Part shown: positions 6,439-7,922 of the stretch, in pieces
Position numbering within the stretch: the stretch's first letter is position 1
Layout: each line of letters starts with the position of its first letter
Source: an uncultured Verrucomicrobiales bacterium
GTDB lineage: Bacteria > Verrucomicrobiota > Verrucomicrobiae > Limisphaerales > CANJSG01
NCBI GenBank assembly: GCA_946480965.1
Contig: CAMLMI010000214.1
Location: forward strand, 1-7,922
Length of the DNA: 7,922 nucleotides
Direction of reading: 5' to 3'
Notes under the pieces: generated by a model
Seen by the model: the letters and a program-made list of their open reading frames with translations, nothing else
What the model was told of the DNA's origin: nothing
Databases searched by the model: none
Position numbers and translations under genes: made by a program

Positions 6439-7922
6439 TTACTTCGCCGCCGTTTGGGCGGGTTCGACTTTCCCGACGTAGTCGAACATCCGGTTGACGA
6501 TGTCCTCGATCACTTCGCGGGTCGGCTCCGTGTCCTGGTAGTAGAACACGAGAGAGACGATCTCCATGGCGGACTTGCGGTCCGCCGCCTCCTTCAGCCA
6601 GGGAACGGCGGTGCCCCGGTCGAAGGTTTCGCGGGCGTAGTTGATGTCCACCGGACGGCCGTCGCGCCAGACGCCCCAGACCTGGATGGCGGTGGTTTCC
6701 CGGTTCTTGAACTTGAAGGAATACCACATGAGGTCCTTCTGGCCGACCTTGACCTGGATCTTCTTGGGTTCTTCTTGGATGACCCAGCCGGCGCCGGTCA
6801 TGCAGACATCGGGACGGTGGCCGAGGATGAAGATGCTGCCGGCGGAGGGCTTCCAGTAGAATTGGTAACCGGCGATGCCGAGGGCGATGCGCGGGTCCTG
6901 CGCCTCGAAGTTGATGCCGGTGGTGGGCTTGAGCTCGTCCATCACCTTCTTGGAGGGTTCCTTGGGCGTGATGTCCGGGGAAAGCACCAGGTAGGGGCTC
7001 TGCTGGTGCTCGATACGCAGCTCCTGGATGGCGGACCAGCCGACCAAGCCTAAGAAGCCGAAGGTGGCCACCAGCGCGGCCAAGCGGAGGCCGCCGGTGC
7101 GCTTCAAGGGGCGGGAGACGGCCACAAGGGTTTCCTTGGCGCTTGCGCCCCGGCCCAAGGGGCGGTTGTTGAGCCAGCGCCCGCCCAGCCACACGATCAC
7201 GGGTAGCCCGAGGGAAACGAGCCCGCCGACCCAGTCATGGACGGTGTTTTCCATGCCCAAGAAGCCGTAGTTCCGGTCAAGCACCTCCAACCCCTCCAAG
7301 TCCACGGCCCAGCAGAGCAGGAAGGTGCGGAGCAGGTTGAGCAGCACCGCGCCGGAAAAGGCGATCAGGACCATGGCCCAGCGCCGGGGCACCGAGAGCA
7401 TGAACAGCTCGCCGATGGCGATGCCATACATGATGCCCGACTGGAGCGAGCGGATTCCGGAGCAGGCCTCGTCGATGCCGACGCGGCCGGGCTTCATGGC
7501 GATGACCGTGCCCTCGCGCTGGGCGATGAAGCCAAGCCAATGGAGGATCTCGGTGATCACCGCGGAAACTTTCTGGGCCAGGCCCGCCACGATCGGCTGC
7601 TCGATCACGGAGAGCCAAGGGGCGGAGATGAGGAAGAAGCAGGTCGGGAAGATCATCGCCTTGCGCAGCTTCTTGCCGCCCATCCAGCCCAGGGTCAGGA
7701 GGGTGATGGCCACGGCGTTGGCCCCGATGACCCAGACCAGCGTGCGGGAGAGCGGGCTGCGTTGGCGCGCCAGCTCCAGCGGGGTGATGGCGGCACAGAG
7801 CAGCAGCAGCAGGAAAATGCCCAGCGCGGTGTCGCGCGCCTTGGGCGGGTTCAGGGAGGCCGGGTTGTTCGCGGCGAAGAGCGTCAGCCGTCGCCAGAAG
7901 AAGAACGCCCCGAGCATGGGCA
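6439..7922 (-). CDS. Exosortase fused to EpsI-like (DUF3485-type) domain, N terminus cut by window edge
   Basis: Exosortases are multi-pass membrane cysteine transpeptidases that process C-terminal sorting tags (PEP-CTERM and relatives). Residue numbers here start at the ATG at 7915-7917. The catalytic triad is visible: C152 in DEACSGIRSL, R197 in LNLLRTF and H227 in ENTVHDWVG. Hydrophobic helices lie at about 31-50, 57-78, 87-107, 155-175, 180-202, 228-248 and 275-296. From about 297 to the end (492) a soluble domain follows with the EpsI-like signature HRPDVCMTGAGW (H367, C372) and VWGVWRDG, expected on the periplasmic side. That ATG is probably internal: the frame stays open to the edge, the preceding codon is proline, and Pro-Met-Leu followed by FFFWRR resembles the internal exosortase pattern P-x(n)-WRR that normally comes after a first helix and an HG motif. 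About 40-50 residues are probably missing. The stop codon is 6 nt before the TPR gene. The exosortase subfamily and its tag cannot be named from this window. Confidence 0.9.
   Translation of the reverse strand, partial: PMLGAFFFWRRLTLFAANNPASLNPPKARDTALGIFLLLLLCAAITPLELARQRSPLSRTLVWVIGANAVAITLLTLGWMGGKKLRKAMIFPTCFFLISAPWLSVIEQPIVAGLAQKVSAVITEILHWLGFIAQREGTVIAMKPGRVGIDEACSGIRSLQSGIMYGIAIGELFMLSVPRRWAMVLIAFSGAVLLNLLRTFLLCWAVDLEGLEVLDRNYGFLGMENTVHDWVGGLVSLGLPVIVWLGGRWLNNRPLGRGASAKETLVAVSRPLKRTGGLRLAALVATFGFLGLVGWSAIQELRIEHQQSPYLVLSPDITPKEPSKKVMDELKPTTGINFEAQDPRIALGIAGYQFYWKPSAGSIFILGHRPDVCMTGAGWVIQEEPKKIQVKVGQKDLMWYSFKFKNRETTAIQVWGVWRDGRPVDINYARETFDRGTAVPWLKEAADRKSAMEIVSLVFYYQDTEPTREVIEDIVNRMFDYVGKVEPAQTAAK

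Noticed and set aside
4603..7053. Very long plus-strand open frame (816 codons) opposite the TPR and exosortase genes.
   Set aside because: Its translation is dominated by Gly, Asp, Val, Leu and His in a pattern typical of antisense frames to GC-rich genes. No domain is visible, and the minus strand encodes recognisable proteins over the same span.
7801..7812. CAG trinucleotide run in the exosortase gene.
   Set aside because: It encodes consecutive leucines of a membrane helix on the minus strand and is too short to be a meaningful repeat.
7915..7917. ATG near the right edge as the true exosortase start.
   Set aside because: The frame stays open to the edge, and the sequence around it resembles the interior of an exosortase N-terminal region, so the real start is probably outside the window.

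Overview
The window is GC-rich bacterial chromosomal DNA in which every convincing gene lies on the minus strand. I read seven protein genes and no RNA genes, insertion sequences, CRISPR arrays or phage genes. The gene content suggests a member of the PVC group, most likely Verrucomicrobiota: an exosortase locus, a McsA-McsB-ClpC arginine-phosphorylation module without an adjacent ctsR, and a short glutamyl-tRNA synthetase. This assignment is an inference from gene content and sequence style. No marker gene here proves it.

In transcription order, from the right edge leftward, the first block is an exosortase fused to an EpsI-like domain (6439-7922, start beyond the window edge), a membrane-anchored TPR-like protein 6 nt downstream (4705-6432), and gltX (3291-4637). 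A clear factor-independent terminator (about 3230-3266) closes this block. The second block starts with the class IV aminotransferase ilvE (2290-3162). It is followed at 4 nt by mcsA (1776-2285), at 2 nt by mcsB (664-1773), and at 20 nt by clpC (1-643, cut by the left edge after 214 residues). The only gap with room for a promoter in this second block is the 128 bp upstream of ilvE, which holds the terminator and a small palindrome.

The two blocks have different roles. The exosortase catalyses cleavage and sorting of proteins with short C-terminal sorting tags at the cytoplasmic membrane, and is often linked to exopolysaccharide production. The adjacent TPR protein probably works on the periplasmic side as a partner, but its role is unknown. 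In the second block McsA activates McsB, McsB phosphorylates arginines on damaged proteins, and ClpC binds phosphoarginine through its N-terminal domain and feeds these proteins to ClpP. The residues needed for this circuit are visible in both McsB and ClpC. The close coupling of a branched-chain aminotransferase to this module, the exosortase-EpsI fusion with an uncharacterised TPR partner, and the loss of the zinc-binding insert in GltX deserve the most attention. I found no clear evidence of a wholly new system; the exosortase-EpsI/TPR pair is the best candidate for undescribed biology.
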